64,000 bases of DNA from Anabaena cylindrica PCC 7122 (GCF_000317695.1 NC_019771.1:4888001-4952000); one strand, 5' to 3'. Numbered from the stretch's first letter, positions 1-9,338 are shown. The notes: generated from the letters alone by a model not told the origin. Numbers and translations: made by a program.

Positions 1-169
1 CCTCAAACACAGCTTCCACTTGATTATCAGGAAGATTTCTCACCCAACCCGTTAACCCCAACTGGCTGGCTGTATCTAAAGTGGCATAGCGATAGCCCAC
101 CCCTTGAACTCGACCAGTAATCAAGACATGAGCGCGGATTAGTTTTGGTAATAGTGTCGAATTTTGCAT
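1..169 (-). CDS. acyP: Acylphosphatase, 5' part (runs off the left edge)
   Basis: Reading leftward from an ATG at 167-169, the frame stays open to base 1 and gives about 56 residues. They contain the acylphosphatase signature GRVQGVGYR (residues about 19-27, including the catalytic Arg of the phosphate-binding loop) followed by GLTGWVRNLPDNQVEAVFE, which matches the family's N-terminal half including the catalytic-Asn region. These small (about 90-100 residue) cytosolic enzymes hydrolyse acyl phosphates such as carbamoyl phosphate. The C-terminal third lies outside the window. The overlapping minus-strand frame at 27-215 is a shadow of this gene. The assignment rests on the signature motif and is strong despite truncation. 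Confidence 0.9.
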   Translation of the reverse strand, partial: MQNSTLLPKLIRAHVLITGRVQGVGYRYATLDTASQLGLTGWVRNLPDNQVEAVFE

Positions 170-486
170 AAACTAGTGAAAAAATACAGAAGGGAAAAAA
201 GGTTGTTTGATTCAAGTATTGACTATTTTCAGTTTACCTAGTTTATGAACACAGGTACTATGAGAAATTAACACTGAATTTTTAAAATACATTGAGACTC
301 AAATCCATACCCGACAAGGCTTTGATCTTAAAACCCATTTATAAATCAAATAAGAGTCCTATATCAAAAAGGTGTGAACAGTTACAATCATTTCTATGGA
401 AGTACCAAAGCCATCACAGTTTATTAAGTCTTTAACCTAAACATAACAAAAGAATCTAGGCAGAACTTATAAAAGGACAAAATATC
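170..486. other. Intergenic region, 317 bp
   Basis: AT-rich spacer between the divergent acylphosphatase gene and the next small gene. It should contain both promoters, but I see no convincing -35/-10 pair, operator or RNA gene. The only clear signal is an AAGGAC Shine-Dalgarno-like stretch just upstream of the ATG at 487. Confidence 0.4.
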
Positions 487-930
487 ATGCACCAACATTT
501 ATCTCATTGTGAACAAGCATTACTGAACAATTTAGAAATTCGGCAGTATTTGCTCAAAATGTCGGAAATTGTGAAAAAGCATTTTCCAGAGAATAATACT
601 GAAGCAGAAATATGGTACGGAAGAATGTTTGAAGGATTTAAAATTTTCATACCTGAAGTACAAGAATTAATTCATGGAGTGATAAATGTATGTTTTTGGC
701 AACAATCATCTGAAGATGGCACTTTTAGCTTGAGCGCCCCTTATAAATTGGATCATATAGAATTTCATTCCATTTGGGACAAAGCACATAAAATAGATGC
801 CTATTACAGCTTTTGTGGAAATTGGGTTTACAGCGGATGGATTACAGATGATCAAATAGCTAATGATCAAGTTACCGCCGTTTGCGTAGAGCTTTTTAAT
901 TTGTTTAAAGACGTAAAAATAACTCCATAG
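487..930 (+). CDS. Hypothetical protein, 147 aa
   Basis: An open frame with an ATG preceded by AAGGAC at good spacing. The protein looks soluble: no signal peptide, no membrane segment, many Trp and Tyr (for example IWYGRMFEGF and CGNWVYSGWI). It opens with a predicted helical stretch (LSHCEQALLNNLEIRQYLLKM) and ends with another (AVCVELFNLFKDV). I do not recognise the family. Amino-acid composition and the ribosome-binding site favour a real gene. No neighbour gives a clue to function, since the next gene lies beyond a repeat. Confidence 0.6.
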   Translation: MHQHLSHCEQALLNNLEIRQYLLKMSEIVKKHFPENNTEAEIWYGRMFEGFKIFIPEVQELIHGVINVCFWQQSSEDGTFSLSAPYKLDHIEFHSIWDKAHKIDAYYSFCGNWVYSGWITDDQIANDQVTAVCVELFNLFKDVKITP

Positions 931-1289
931 CTGACAAAACACCATGTGAGAATAGTGTAAAGATCCTTTTTTAGCAAATTCATCTCTAGGTTGTATCCCA
1001 TAAATCTTTCCATCAACTTCCAAAAAGATAAAATTATTTCTGTCTTCATAAATCTATCCAGGTAGTGAAAATAATTTATTATGACAACCAATGCCTTGTC
1101 CAAATCGAAAAAAAATCTTGATTTGTAGATTTGTAGGTTGGGTTAAGGGACGTTCACGTAGTGTGCCGGAGGCATAACCCAACAAATGCGTCGGGTTGCG
1201 CTGTCGCTTAACCCAACCTATAAAAAATGGACAAGGTATTGGACAACTGGATAGTATTTATTCTGCACATAACAACAGACCCATTTTAA
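931..1289. other. Intergenic region with possible gene relic and palindromic repeat
   Basis: This 359-bp spacer contains two things. On the minus strand at about 940-1055 a short frame reads protein-like (EVDGKIYGIQPRDEF and onward), but an in-frame TAG just upstream closes it and it runs antisense into the 487-930 gene, so at most it is a decayed fragment. At 1134-1220 lies a palindromic cyanobacterial repeat, listed separately. Confidence 0.4.
1134..1220. repeat. Palindromic repeat with 14-bp inverted arms
   Basis: TAGGTTGGGTTAAG at 1134-1147 is repeated perfectly inverted at 1207-1220. A second GGGTT/AACCC pair lies inside, so the element could fold into a cruciform or RNA hairpin. The inner part (1152-1175) holds 24 bases identical to 32740-32763. 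The GGTTGGGTTAAG type of element is a common dispersed repeat in filamentous cyanobacteria. Confidence 0.75.
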
Positions 1290-1295
1290 TTGCTT

Positions 1296-1673
1296 ATGTC
1301 TAACCTACCACCACTTAACACAGAAACAATTTGGGCAATCATCAACGATACAATTGATGATGATACAGTTAATCAATTAGTTTGGTATTACTTAGGTTAT
1401 CATTACAACTCCACACATAAACAATGGGATACTAGTAAAGCAGCCGTAGAATGGCGAGATGAATATCCACAACCTATAAATTTTCTTGATTCTCGTCCTG
1501 CAACTATGAAATTAACTCGTTCTATTCCCCAAGAAAACAAACAATTACTCAAAGAAAAACTAGGTTTTAAAGGTTATAAAATCGGTGATTTTGGACCCCG
1601 ACAAACTCGCAGAGCAACAGCAGCCAATTGGTTATTAAGTTATATGGTAATTACCACTGGAAAAATAGAATAA
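1296..1673 (+). CDS. DUF1823 family protein
   Basis: About 125 residues. The stretches LVWYYLGYHY, DSRPATMKLTRSIP, ENKQLLKEKLGFKGYKIG and FGPRQTRRATAANWLLSY match the DUF1823 family, which is nearly confined to cyanobacteria and plastid-bearing eukaryotes and has no established biochemical role. I chose the ATG at 1296 over the TTG two codons earlier because family members begin MSNLPPLN or similar. No signal peptide or membrane segment. It is monocistronic, followed by a hairpin at 1686-1726. Confidence 0.85.
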   Translation: MSNLPPLNTETIWAIINDTIDDDTVNQLVWYYLGYHYNSTHKQWDTSKAAVEWRDEYPQPINFLDSRPATMKLTRSIPQENKQLLKEKLGFKGYKIGDFGPRQTRRATAANWLLSYMVITTGKIE

Positions 1674-1685
1674 ATTTCTATCTTA

Positions 1686-1726
1686 GAGGATGTTTGAAAA
1701 CTTGGACTGTGGTATCTAACATCCTC
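1686..1726 (+). terminator. Hairpin downstream of the DUF1823 gene
   Basis: GAGGATGTT (1686-1694) pairs with AACATCCTC (1718-1726), a perfect 9-bp stem 12 bases after the DUF1823 stop codon. No T tract follows, so it may act as a 3'-end stabiliser rather than an intrinsic terminator. The rest of the 1674-1993 spacer is AT-rich and shows nothing else I can name. Confidence 0.35.
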
Positions 1727-1993
1727 TCAGACTGAGCCTGTTGAGGTCTTGCCGGTTACAGGATTTATCTGCGTTCAATTATTAATATTTTATTCTATGC
1801 AGCTTCATATTTACTTGCTAGAAACTCAGTTGTACTGAATATTATAAATATTACTAAAATAACAAAAAAAATAAATTTCCAATATACCTCCTAAGTTAGA
1901 TTACATACATATTTAAATATTCCCCAAGAATGATTGTACTATAAAGTGTAGTATTAGAGAATATATCAGGTTTCTATACTAAACAAAAGCTTT

Positions 1994-3655
1994 ATGGCAA
2001 AGTCAATTGAATTTAAATTATTTGCTCCCTACAACAAAGGAGTAGCCTTAATGGGGTCTTTTTCTAATTGGCAAGAAATACCAATGGAAAAAGGGAAAGA
2101 TGGATATTTTCGGACAAACGTACAATTAGCAGACGGAAGTTATAGCTATAAATTTCGAGTTCAATCAAACTCCTGGTTTTTTGAACCAGGACAGTGGGTT
2201 GATGTCACAGATCCTTATGCCACAAACATTGATGAGATGGGTGGAAAAGATGATGGTATGATCAGAATAAAAGATGGGGAAATTATTACTGATACATATG
2301 TTTGGAGACATGATGATAAACATTTATCACCAGATCATGAATTAGTAATTTATGAAATGCACGTTGGGGACTTTTCTGGTGGAGAAGATGATCCTTATGC
2401 AAGAGGAAAATATAAACACGTAGTCGAAAAACTAGATTACCTCTGTGAATTAGGAATCAATGCAATTGAGTTAATGCCTATAAAAGAATATCCTGGTAGT
2501 TATAGTTGGGGTTATAATCCCCGTCACTTCTTTGCCACAGAATCTAGTTATGGTTCTACAACAGATTTAAAAAATATGATAGACGAGTGTCATGCCAGAG
2601 GCATTCGTGTGATTATGGACGGAATTTTCAACCACTCAGAAGCATCCAGTCCCCTCACCCAAATAGACCATGACTATTGGTATCATCACTCTCCTCGTGA
2701 TCCAGAAAATAATTGGGGTCCAGAATTTAATTACGAACATTATGACAAAAATTTAGATATTTATCCTGCCAGAAAATTTATTGGTGATACAATCCGTTTT
2801 TGGATTGAACAATATCATATAGATGGTATTCGTTATGATGCCGCTAGACAAATCGCCAACTATGATTTCATGCATTGGATTGTTCAGGAAAATCGAAATG
2901 CTGCTGGTGTTAAGCCTTTTTATAACATCGCTGAACATATTCCAGAAACTCCCAGCATCACTAATCAAGATGGGCCAATGGATGGTTGCTGGCATGATAG
3001 TTTCCGGCACACAATTACAGTACATATTTGCGGTGATGTCTTTGAATTAGAAAATCTCAAAGATGTTATTGACTGTAAACGTCAAGGCTTCATGGGGACA
3101 ACCAATGTTGTTAATTACTTAACTAATCATGACCATGATCATCTGATGGTTGAGTTGGCTAATCGTGATATTTTTGACGAGGAAGCTGTAAAGCGGGCTA
3201 AATTAGGAGCAGCTATTCTCATGACATCTGTTGGTGTACCTTTAATTTGGATGGGTGAAGAATTTGGTGAATATAAACCTAAACAATCTTCCGCATCAAA
3301 AATTGATTGGAATTTGCTAGGTAATGACCTAAATCGCAGCTTGTTTGATTACTATAAAGGCTTGATTAATTTGCGTAAAACTAATCATGCACTATACACA
3401 GAAAACATTGATTTTATCCACGAAAATCCAGAAACAAAAGTTCTCGCTTATAGTCGATGGAATGATGAAGGTTCTCGTGTAGTAGTAGTAGCCAATTTCT
3501 CTAATGACTTCTTAGCTGGCTACCAAATTACTAATTTTCCCTCTAGTGGTACATGGCATGAATGGACAGGTAATTATGATATAGAAGCAGGTGAAAATAC
3601 TATTATGACAGACTTAGGCTCTTATGAAGCCAAAGTATTTGTCTGGCACAAATGA
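1994..3655 (+). CDS. GH13 alpha-amylase / branching-type glycosyl hydrolase with N-terminal CBM48-like domain
   Basis: A 553-residue protein. Residues about 1-95 form an early-set (CBM48-like) glycogen-binding domain (GVALMGSFSNWQEIPM). The catalytic barrel shows the GH13 regions: DGIFNHSE (209-216), GIRYDAAR (278-285, nucleophile Asp282), IAEH (general acid Glu314) and LTNHD (Asp380). A C-terminal beta domain follows (LAYSRWNDEGSRVVVVANFS). This layout fits an alpha-1,4-glucan branching enzyme or maltooligosyl-trehalose-type hydrolase acting on glycogen or its oligosaccharides in the cytosol. It is shorter than canonical GlgB (about 640-760), so I do not name it glgB. A separate GH57 branching-type enzyme lies at 28.9 kb. 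Confidence 0.85.
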   Translation: MAKSIEFKLFAPYNKGVALMGSFSNWQEIPMEKGKDGYFRTNVQLADGSYSYKFRVQSNSWFFEPGQWVDVTDPYATNIDEMGGKDDGMIRIKDGEIITDTYVWRHDDKHLSPDHELVIYEMHVGDFSGGEDDPYARGKYKHVVEKLDYLCELGINAIELMPIKEYPGSYSWGYNPRHFFATESSYGSTTDLKNMIDECHARGIRVIMDGIFNHSEASSPLTQIDHDYWYHHSPRDPENNWGPEFNYEHYDKNLDIYPARKFIGDTIRFWIEQYHIDGIRYDAARQIANYDFMHWIVQENRNAAGVKPFYNIAEHIPETPSITNQDGPMDGCWHDSFRHTITVHICGDVFELENLKDVIDCKRQGFMGTTNVVNYLTNHDHDHLMVELANRDIFDEEAVKRAKLGAAILMTSVGVPLIWMGEEFGEYKPKQSSASKIDWNLLGNDLNRSLFDYYKGLINLRKTNHALYTENIDFIHENPETKVLAYSRWNDEGSRVVVVANFSNDFLAGYQITNFPSSGTWHEWTGNYDIEAGENTIMTDLGSYEAKVFVWHK

Positions 3656-3695
3656 AATATACTATAACTGCAACAGCATTGTAGTTATGTTGAAG

Positions 3696-3716
3696 AGGGG
3701 GTTATTTACCCCCCCT
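3696..3716 (+). terminator. Weak hairpin after the GH13 gene
   Basis: AGGGGG (3696-3701) can pair with CCCCCT (3711-3716) around a 9-base AT-rich loop, about 40 bases after the GH13 stop codon. There is no U tract, so termination is only a possibility. The remaining spacer up to 3931 is AT-rich with no other recognisable element. Confidence 0.3.
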
Positions 3717-3931
3717 TGATAGAGATGAAAACTATAAAATTTAACATCAACAAATATTTTGTACATCAAAAGTCATATAAATAATTAACTAAATTAAATA
3801 AAAAATAACTAAAAAGTTAAATTGATAATATTATTTAATTTCCATGAAAGAAACTTGTATTTTTTCTTGAAAATGTGTATAGTAATCGTTTACACATTAA
3901 ATAGCCTTAGAGCAATCAAGCGATTGTCGTC

Positions 3932-4975
3932 ATGATCAACAAATTAATTAACACTAACATTAAGAGTTCCCACGTCTTATTAACTCCCAATGAAGTTAAA
4001 GCCAAATTACCTTTAACTAAATCTGTAGAACAAAGAATTTTGCAGTTCAGACAAGAAATAGAACATATTCTTGATTTTCAAAATAACAGAAAATTTATTG
4101 TAGTTGGGCCTTGTTCAATTCATGATCCTAAAGCAGCTATAGAGTATGCAGAAAAATTGAAACTTTTAGCAGATAAAGTTGAAGATAAACTGCTGCTAAT
4201 TATGCGGGTTTATTTTGAAAAACCCAGAACAACTGTAGGTTGGAAAGGATTAATTAATGATCCAGATATGGATGATTCTTTTCATGTAGAACGGGGTATT
4301 TTAATTGCTCGTAATCTGTTATTAAAATTAACAGAATTAGGATTACCAACCGCCACAGAAGCACTTGATCCCATCATCCCACAATATATTAGTGAATTGG
4401 TTGCTTGGTCAGCAATTGGAGCCAGAACAACTGAATCACAAACTCACCGAGAAATGGCTAGTGGACTTTCTATGCCGGTCGGTTTTAAAAATGGCACAGA
4501 TGGTAATATTAATGTAGCTTTGAATGCTCTAAAATCAGCGAAGGAACCACATAATTTTTTAGGAATTAATCAAAAAGGACAGGTGAGCGTATTTCAAACT
4601 AGAGGTAATGCCTATGGTCATGTGATTTTGCGAGGAGGAAGTCAACCTAACTTTGATATAGATAATGTCAAATTAGTGGAAGAACAATTAAAAGCGGCAA
4701 ATTTACCACCGAGAATAGTGATTGATTGTAGTCATGGTAATACCAATAAAGACTATAGAAAACAACCTTTTGTATTAGAGAATGTGATTCAGCAAATAAT
4801 TGATGGTAATACTTCAATTGTAGGGATGATGCTGGAATCAAATTTATATGAAGGTAGTCAACCCATTACTGGAAAACGAGAAGAATTGCAATATGGTGTT
4901 TCAGTAACGGATAAATGTATTGGTTGGGAAGAAACAGAAAAGATTATTTTAGCTGCTCACGCTAAACTCAAATAA
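3932..4975 (+). CDS. aroG: 3-deoxy-7-phosphoheptulonate (DAHP) synthase, AroG/AroF class
   Basis: This 347-residue enzyme condenses phosphoenolpyruvate and erythrose 4-phosphate, the first step of the shikimate pathway to aromatic amino acids. It is the E. coli-like class I-alpha form. GPCSIHD carries metal ligand Cys61, DCSHGN carries His268, MLESNL carries Glu302, and SVTDKC carries Asp327, nearly the same numbering as E. coli AroG. KPRTTVGWKGLINDPD (PEP-binding region) and FKNGTDG are intact. Feedback type (Phe, Tyr or Trp) cannot be read from the sequence with certainty. The gene stands alone, and the start is an ATG with no close rival. Confidence 0.95.
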   Translation: MINKLINTNIKSSHVLLTPNEVKAKLPLTKSVEQRILQFRQEIEHILDFQNNRKFIVVGPCSIHDPKAAIEYAEKLKLLADKVEDKLLLIMRVYFEKPRTTVGWKGLINDPDMDDSFHVERGILIARNLLLKLTELGLPTATEALDPIIPQYISELVAWSAIGARTTESQTHREMASGLSMPVGFKNGTDGNINVALNALKSAKEPHNFLGINQKGQVSVFQTRGNAYGHVILRGGSQPNFDIDNVKLVEEQLKAANLPPRIVIDCSHGNTNKDYRKQPFVLENVIQQIIDGNTSIVGMMLESNLYEGSQPITGKREELQYGVSVTDKCIGWEETEKIILAAHAKLK

Positions 4976-5030
4976 ATCACATCTTGCAGAGACGCAGGTC
5001 AATTTTTCTGCGTTCCTCTGCATAAAAAAA

Positions 5031-6941
5031 TTAGAAAATTGAGCTAATGATCTGCAAATAAAAATTGAGAAAGTCTTCTTCTCTATCTAAAGTGTAATCT
5101 TCAATTAACCCTTTATGGCGAATAGAAACATTATTTTCTTTTTTAATCAACGCCATTGAACCATCTATTGCATCTCTGAGCAAAATCATTTCCGTTTCAC
5201 TGGGATTATCCAAAATAACAATATTACTACCTTGATAAAGCATTCCTTCGGCTTCGAGAATATCTTCTGAATATTCAGCAATTAGTAAATCTAATTGGGG
5301 ATGACGTAACAAAGTCTGCACGTTGTAGTTGTAATCTTGATGCAAAATTTTTTCTGCCCGATTGATAAATATTCCCTCATTACATACAGCACCAATTATC
5401 AAGTCAGGATATTTTAATAAAATATGATCAATTGTTGCTTGTAGTTCGGTGAGACTGATTTTATTAAAAGTGATAATTGGGATTTTGGCATCTTGAGCAG
5501 ATTTAAAAAAGGTTGATAAAATATGAAAAGGAACGTCAATAATTTCACCTTTAACTGGGTTAAGGTGCATAAAAATACCGGGTGCGGCATTAATTTTTAA
5601 AATAGTAAAATTACCAGATTTCCAAGATTTAGAGATATTTTTAGCAATGATATCAATACCCAGACAAGTGAGGCGAAAGTTTTGGGCGATGTCTTGGGCT
5701 AAGATAATATTGTCCGGGTGAATTGTATTTGTGGCATTGATGCTAATACCCCCGGATGATATATTAGCACTTTTACTAAGATAAATAGTGCGATCGCTCT
5801 TCACGATACTATCCAAGCCTAACCTCTGTTCATGTAGATACAATTCCATGCCTTCATTAATCAAAATCTTACACATGGGTGAGGTGGGTGTATCTCTTCG
5901 TTTCGGGTTGCGATTTTCTCGTTTGATTAATTCTCTAATAGTTGAATACCCATCACCTACAACTGATGCTGGTACAAGTTCTGTAGCAGCAACAAATTTA
6001 CGATTCACACACAGTAACCGAAAATCCTTGCCTAAAACACTTTTTTCAACAATTATCCGCTGTGATTCCTCTTTGGGAATTGCTAGTATCGCCTTATTAT
6101 AGGCAGATTTTAACTCTCTAGCATTCTGTACATCAGCAGTTACACCAATTCCTTTATGACTCACCACAGGTTTAATTGCAACTGGGTAGCCAATTTCTCG
6201 CGCTACAGCTAAAGCTGCTTTTTCAGAAATAACAATATCACCATTGGGAACAGGGAAACCCAATCTTTGTAGAAATTCCTTACAGTCATCTTTCCGGGTT
6301 GTGAATTCTGAATCTAGATGGCTATCAACATCAAAAGTTGTTGCTACTCCACGTATTTGTTTTTTCCCATAGCCATATTGCGTTAATCCTTCTTCCCATA
6401 AATAGAAAGCAGGAATACCCTGTTGATATGCAGCTTGCAATAAAGCATAAACGGTAGATCCACCATAAACAGATTCCCGGAAGCTATTTTGTAATTTAAT
6501 TAACCGTTCTTCAAAGGGGAAATCTTCATTTTGAGAAATACTTTCAAACCAATCCCAAACTAAGTAAACTACTCCTCTAATTGTTTGTTCATGAAGTGCT
6601 TGAATACCAATTCTTACATAAGAAGGATATGGCTTAATAGTCCAATTATTAAGATGCAACCCCATATCTAATTTGCCCACTTCGGAGATCACATGAGCAA
6701 ATAAATCAGCATATAATTGATATTTTTGTCCTGCTAAGTAAGGATAAAAATCACTAATAATTAAAACATACTTTTTAATAGGTAGTGGATCTTGATGTTC
6801 AGTCAAAGCAAAATCAAATACTAACGCCCCTGTATCTAAATAAGGGTTTGAACCAATATAATACTTGAAGTTGAAAATATCAAAAACATCAGTTCTTCTC
6901 GCATTGATGCGAATTCTATCAGTGCTTTCGTCTTGAACCAT
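5031..6941 (-). CDS. cphA2: CphA2-type cyanophycin synthetase (ATP-grasp plus degenerate Mur-ligase-like domain)
   Basis: A 636-residue homologue of cyanophycin synthetase, shorter than CphA1 (about 870-900). Residues 1-210 form the N domain. An ATP-grasp (G) domain spans about 211-480, with KDFRLLCVNRKFVAA, the ribosome-like SGGISINATNTIHPDN segment and KINAAPGIFMHL (449-460). The M domain starts IPIITFNKISL (487-497), where CphA1 has a P-loop (GTNGKTT). Here the P-loop is missing, although the following fold (IIGAVCNEGIFI and ILEAEGMLYQGSNIVILDNP) is kept. This is the pattern of CphA2, which polymerises beta-aspartyl-arginine dipeptides rather than free Asp and Arg. It would recycle nitrogen from the storage polymer in the cytosol. 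No cphB or isoaspartyl dipeptidase gene is adjacent. Confidence 0.8.
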   Translation of the reverse strand: MVQDESTDRIRINARRTDVFDIFNFKYYIGSNPYLDTGALVFDFALTEHQDPLPIKKYVLIISDFYPYLAGQKYQLYADLFAHVISEVGKLDMGLHLNNWTIKPYPSYVRIGIQALHEQTIRGVVYLVWDWFESISQNEDFPFEERLIKLQNSFRESVYGGSTVYALLQAAYQQGIPAFYLWEEGLTQYGYGKKQIRGVATTFDVDSHLDSEFTTRKDDCKEFLQRLGFPVPNGDIVISEKAALAVAREIGYPVAIKPVVSHKGIGVTADVQNARELKSAYNKAILAIPKEESQRIIVEKSVLGKDFRLLCVNRKFVAATELVPASVVGDGYSTIRELIKRENRNPKRRDTPTSPMCKILINEGMELYLHEQRLGLDSIVKSDRTIYLSKSANISSGGISINATNTIHPDNIILAQDIAQNFRLTCLGIDIIAKNISKSWKSGNFTILKINAAPGIFMHLNPVKGEIIDVPFHILSTFFKSAQDAKIPIITFNKISLTELQATIDHILLKYPDLIIGAVCNEGIFINRAEKILHQDYNYNVQTLLRHPQLDLLIAEYSEDILEAEGMLYQGSNIVILDNPSETEMILLRDAIDGSMALIKKENNVSIRHKGLIEDYTLDREEDFLNFYLQIISSIF

Positions 6942-7223
6942 TAATTGTTAACCTTTGGCTAGAGAACTCAAAATTTTGATTCTAAGTTAAATTACTCAGA
7001 GTCTTCGAATTTCAATCGACTTACACTGGTTTAGACTATTTTTTCGATTCCCACCCACTTCTATTATGCAAAAAGTCAGCTATCTTAGGGCGTAATTTAA
7101 ACTTGATTAAAGTTTTTTAAATCAGTATCTAGACAGAAATGATAAAAATATCACCGGGGAAAGATGTAATAGGTTGACCAATTTGATATAAATGATGTTA
7201 GTACTTAAGGAGACGGCAATGTT

Positions 7224-7427
7224 ATGAATAATACAGAAGCTGCTCTGAGAAATGAAGTTAGAGAACTTGCAGAAGAAGCATTTCATCGGAAGCTAATTTC
7301 TGGATATGGAGATGGGCCAGAGATTGATGAATATCAAATCGTTTATCAAGGAAAACCCAGACATATATCACTAGAACAAGCTCGTCTTTTTTTGATAGAC
7401 TTGCTTTATAGACATGAAATTTATTAA
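7224..7427 (+). CDS. Small conserved-looking hypothetical protein, 67 aa
   Basis: A short acidic protein (RNEVRELAEEAFHRKLISGY then DEYQIVYQGKPRHISLEQA). An AAGGAG ribosome-binding site lies at 7207-7212. A closer ATG at 7219 would run ATG-TTA-TGA and stop at once, overlapping the real start at 7224, so initiation there could tune expression of the gene. I do not recognise the family. The segment YQGKPRHISLEQARLFLIDLLYR looks like a compact helix-forming domain. It is transcribed divergently from cphA2 with a 282-bp spacer. Confidence 0.6.
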   Translation: MNNTEAALRNEVRELAEEAFHRKLISGYGDGPEIDEYQIVYQGKPRHISLEQARLFLIDLLYRHEIY

Positions 7428-7497
7428 TTTGTCATTAGCGATTGAAAAGAGGATTTATCAATTAGACTAAACTATCCGCACTGGATATTAAAGCAAA

Positions 7498-8217
7498 TTA
7501 TGATTGCCAAAATTGAAAATTTAGATCATCATTAGCCACAACAACCGCAGCAGCAAAATTATCTGCTGGAACTAGTTCCTTTAAACCCCAATCTCCCGAT
7601 ACAAGCAATTGAGCCGATTCTGAGGGTGTTAAATCAATCTCAACCTGTTCCAGCTGAACTAAACCATCACCAGTTGCTTTTAAATAAGCTTCTTTGCAAG
7701 TCCAGTAACGAAAAAATACCTGTTGTTGTTGTTCGGGAGAGAGTAATTTAATTACCTCATATTCTTTTGGTAAAAAGAAGCGTTTAGCAAGACTTTCTAA
7801 ATCCGACATAGGGCGAATATATTCCAAATCTACCCCAATTAATCGCTGGTAAGTTACTCCACACAAACCCAAATCTTGAGAATGTGACAAGTTAAAAAAT
7901 ACCCTACTATCGGCAAACTTAGCTGCTAAAGTAGGCTTTCCACGTTGTTGATAATCAAACTCTACTTGTGAGGGGTTTACACTTAAATACCGTCCTAAAA
8001 TAGCGCGAAGACTACCGCGACCAACAATAAACCGCTGACGATGTTCAGGAAAATAAAACCGTTCAGCGCGAGCGATCTCTTCACTAGATAGAGTTTCTCG
8101 GAAAGATTGTATCTGTGATTCTGGTTGGTTGAGGTTTATTTTCCAGATATGCACATGATCTGCTGACAAAATTAAATTTTTAGGAGCAGGTAGCCAAATA
8201 TGATTAAACGTAGTCAT
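7498..8217 (-). CDS. hetI: 4'-phosphopantetheinyl transferase, Sfp/HetI type
   Basis: A 239-residue enzyme that moves the phosphopantetheine arm of CoA onto carrier domains of fatty acid, polyketide and nonribosomal peptide synthases. The Sfp-type motifs are present: RGKPTL, FNLSHS (109-113), GVDLEY (128-133, metal ligands Asp130 and Glu132) and WTCKEAYLKATGDGL (172-186, Glu176). Cyanobacteria generally have one broad-range PPTase. In Nostocales it is HetI, needed for carrier proteins of heterocyst glycolipid and secondary-metabolite synthases. Here it is not beside hetMN. The downstream (minus-strand upstream) neighbour is a YheT-type hydrolase 35 bp away in the same direction, so the two may be cotranscribed. 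Confidence 0.85.
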   Translation of the reverse strand: MTTFNHIWLPAPKNLILSADHVHIWKINLNQPESQIQSFRETLSSEEIARAERFYFPEHRQRFIVGRGSLRAILGRYLSVNPSQVEFDYQQRGKPTLAAKFADSRVFFNLSHSQDLGLCGVTYQRLIGVDLEYIRPMSDLESLAKRFFLPKEYEVIKLLSPEQQQQVFFRYWTCKEAYLKATGDGLVQLEQVEIDLTPSESAQLLVSGDWGLKELVPADNFAAAVVVANDDLNFQFWQS

Positions 8218-8252
8218 TCGTGATTGTATTTATTCTCTGCTTATTTACTATC

Positions 8253-9338
8253 TCAGCACTCAGCATTTAGCACTTCTAACTCATTACTATGTCTATCTCC
8301 TATCCACTGTAAAATGCGATTCCAAGCCCACCATTGATCAGAGTCTTGGGATTGACGTTGACACTTTTTACTACTTATATAACCTACGTGACCACCGTAG
8401 GAGGTAAGTAACAAATCTATGGCAGGGTTTTTAGAGCTAGCTGCTTTTAGATCGGGAACAATGTCAGGATCAAATAATGGATCATCTGCCGCGTAAAGAA
8501 TTAAAGTTGGTTTTGATAATTTAGGTAACAGATGTAAACCGCTGCTGGCCTCATAATATGCTTCTACAGAGTCAAAACCCAAACGTGCGATTACCAGTTC
8601 TTGATCAAATCCCCAAATGCTGTTGGCGCGGTTAATAGCATCTGCATCAAAGTAGCCAGGATGAGTATTATGAAGTTTCCAAGCGAGGTTTTTTAATTCT
8701 CTAGCGATGCGTGGTTCTACGTACTTACCAAAGGGTGTAGTGATTAGGTAAGTGAGCGATCGCAATGAATCCAAACTTGGACAAATTACCGCCCCCCCAG
8801 CAATGTCACTTTCTTTAATTCCTAAATCTCCGCTTCTAGTCAAATCTACAGCTGCTTTCAGCCCCCACAACGCCAATTGCCCCCCTAATGAATATCCCGT
8901 AAACCAAAACTTTTTAGGACAGCCCATAGCCGCAGCAGCAGCCGCAATGTGGACAAAATCTTCTCCTTCATACAACCCATCCGAAGTGAGAGTTGGAGAT
9001 AATTCCGCTGTCTTCCCATGCGCCCGCCAATCAAATAACACCACAGCATACCCTTGAGCGTAGGCTTTTCGTCCCAATAGGCGCAAAAACCACTGCTGAT
9101 CCAACTCTCCTGTAATGCCATACGTGCCAACAATTGTGCTATGAGCATTTTTGGGGATAGCGACCCAACCAAAAATTGGCACACCCTGCCCACCTGTGAA
9201 GATTACTTTCTGATAAAGTGGCTCTGGATGTAGAGTAGTACTTTGCCAATTACGTCCTCCCCATAAGGCGGTGTAAGCAGTCATGGCCACACCATTTCGC
9301 AAAAAATGAGGCGGATTGTAGGTAGAGTCACACATCAT
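8253..9338 (-). CDS. YheT-type alpha/beta hydrolase
   Basis: A 361-residue protein of the YheT/abhydrolase_1 esterase family. The nucleophile elbow is TGYSLGG (Ser150), the acid lies in AADDPLFDP (about 283-291), and the base is His317 in SYGGHVGY. The N-terminal YNPPHFLRNGVAMTAY resembles the family's conserved start. Family members hydrolyse short acyl esters, but the natural substrate is unknown. It reads toward the PPTase gene in the same direction and diverges from rpaA. Translation could start at either of two adjacent ATG codons. Confidence 0.85.
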   Translation of the reverse strand: MMCDSTYNPPHFLRNGVAMTAYTALWGGRNWQSTTLHPEPLYQKVIFTGGQGVPIFGWVAIPKNAHSTIVGTYGITGELDQQWFLRLLGRKAYAQGYAVVLFDWRAHGKTAELSPTLTSDGLYEGEDFVHIAAAAAAMGCPKKFWFTGYSLGGQLALWGLKAAVDLTRSGDLGIKESDIAGGAVICPSLDSLRSLTYLITTPFGKYVEPRIARELKNLAWKLHNTHPGYFDADAINRANSIWGFDQELVIARLGFDSVEAYYEASSGLHLLPKLSKPTLILYAADDPLFDPDIVPDLKAASSKNPAIDLLLTSYGGHVGYISSKKCQRQSQDSDQWWAWNRILQWIGDRHSNELEVLNAEC

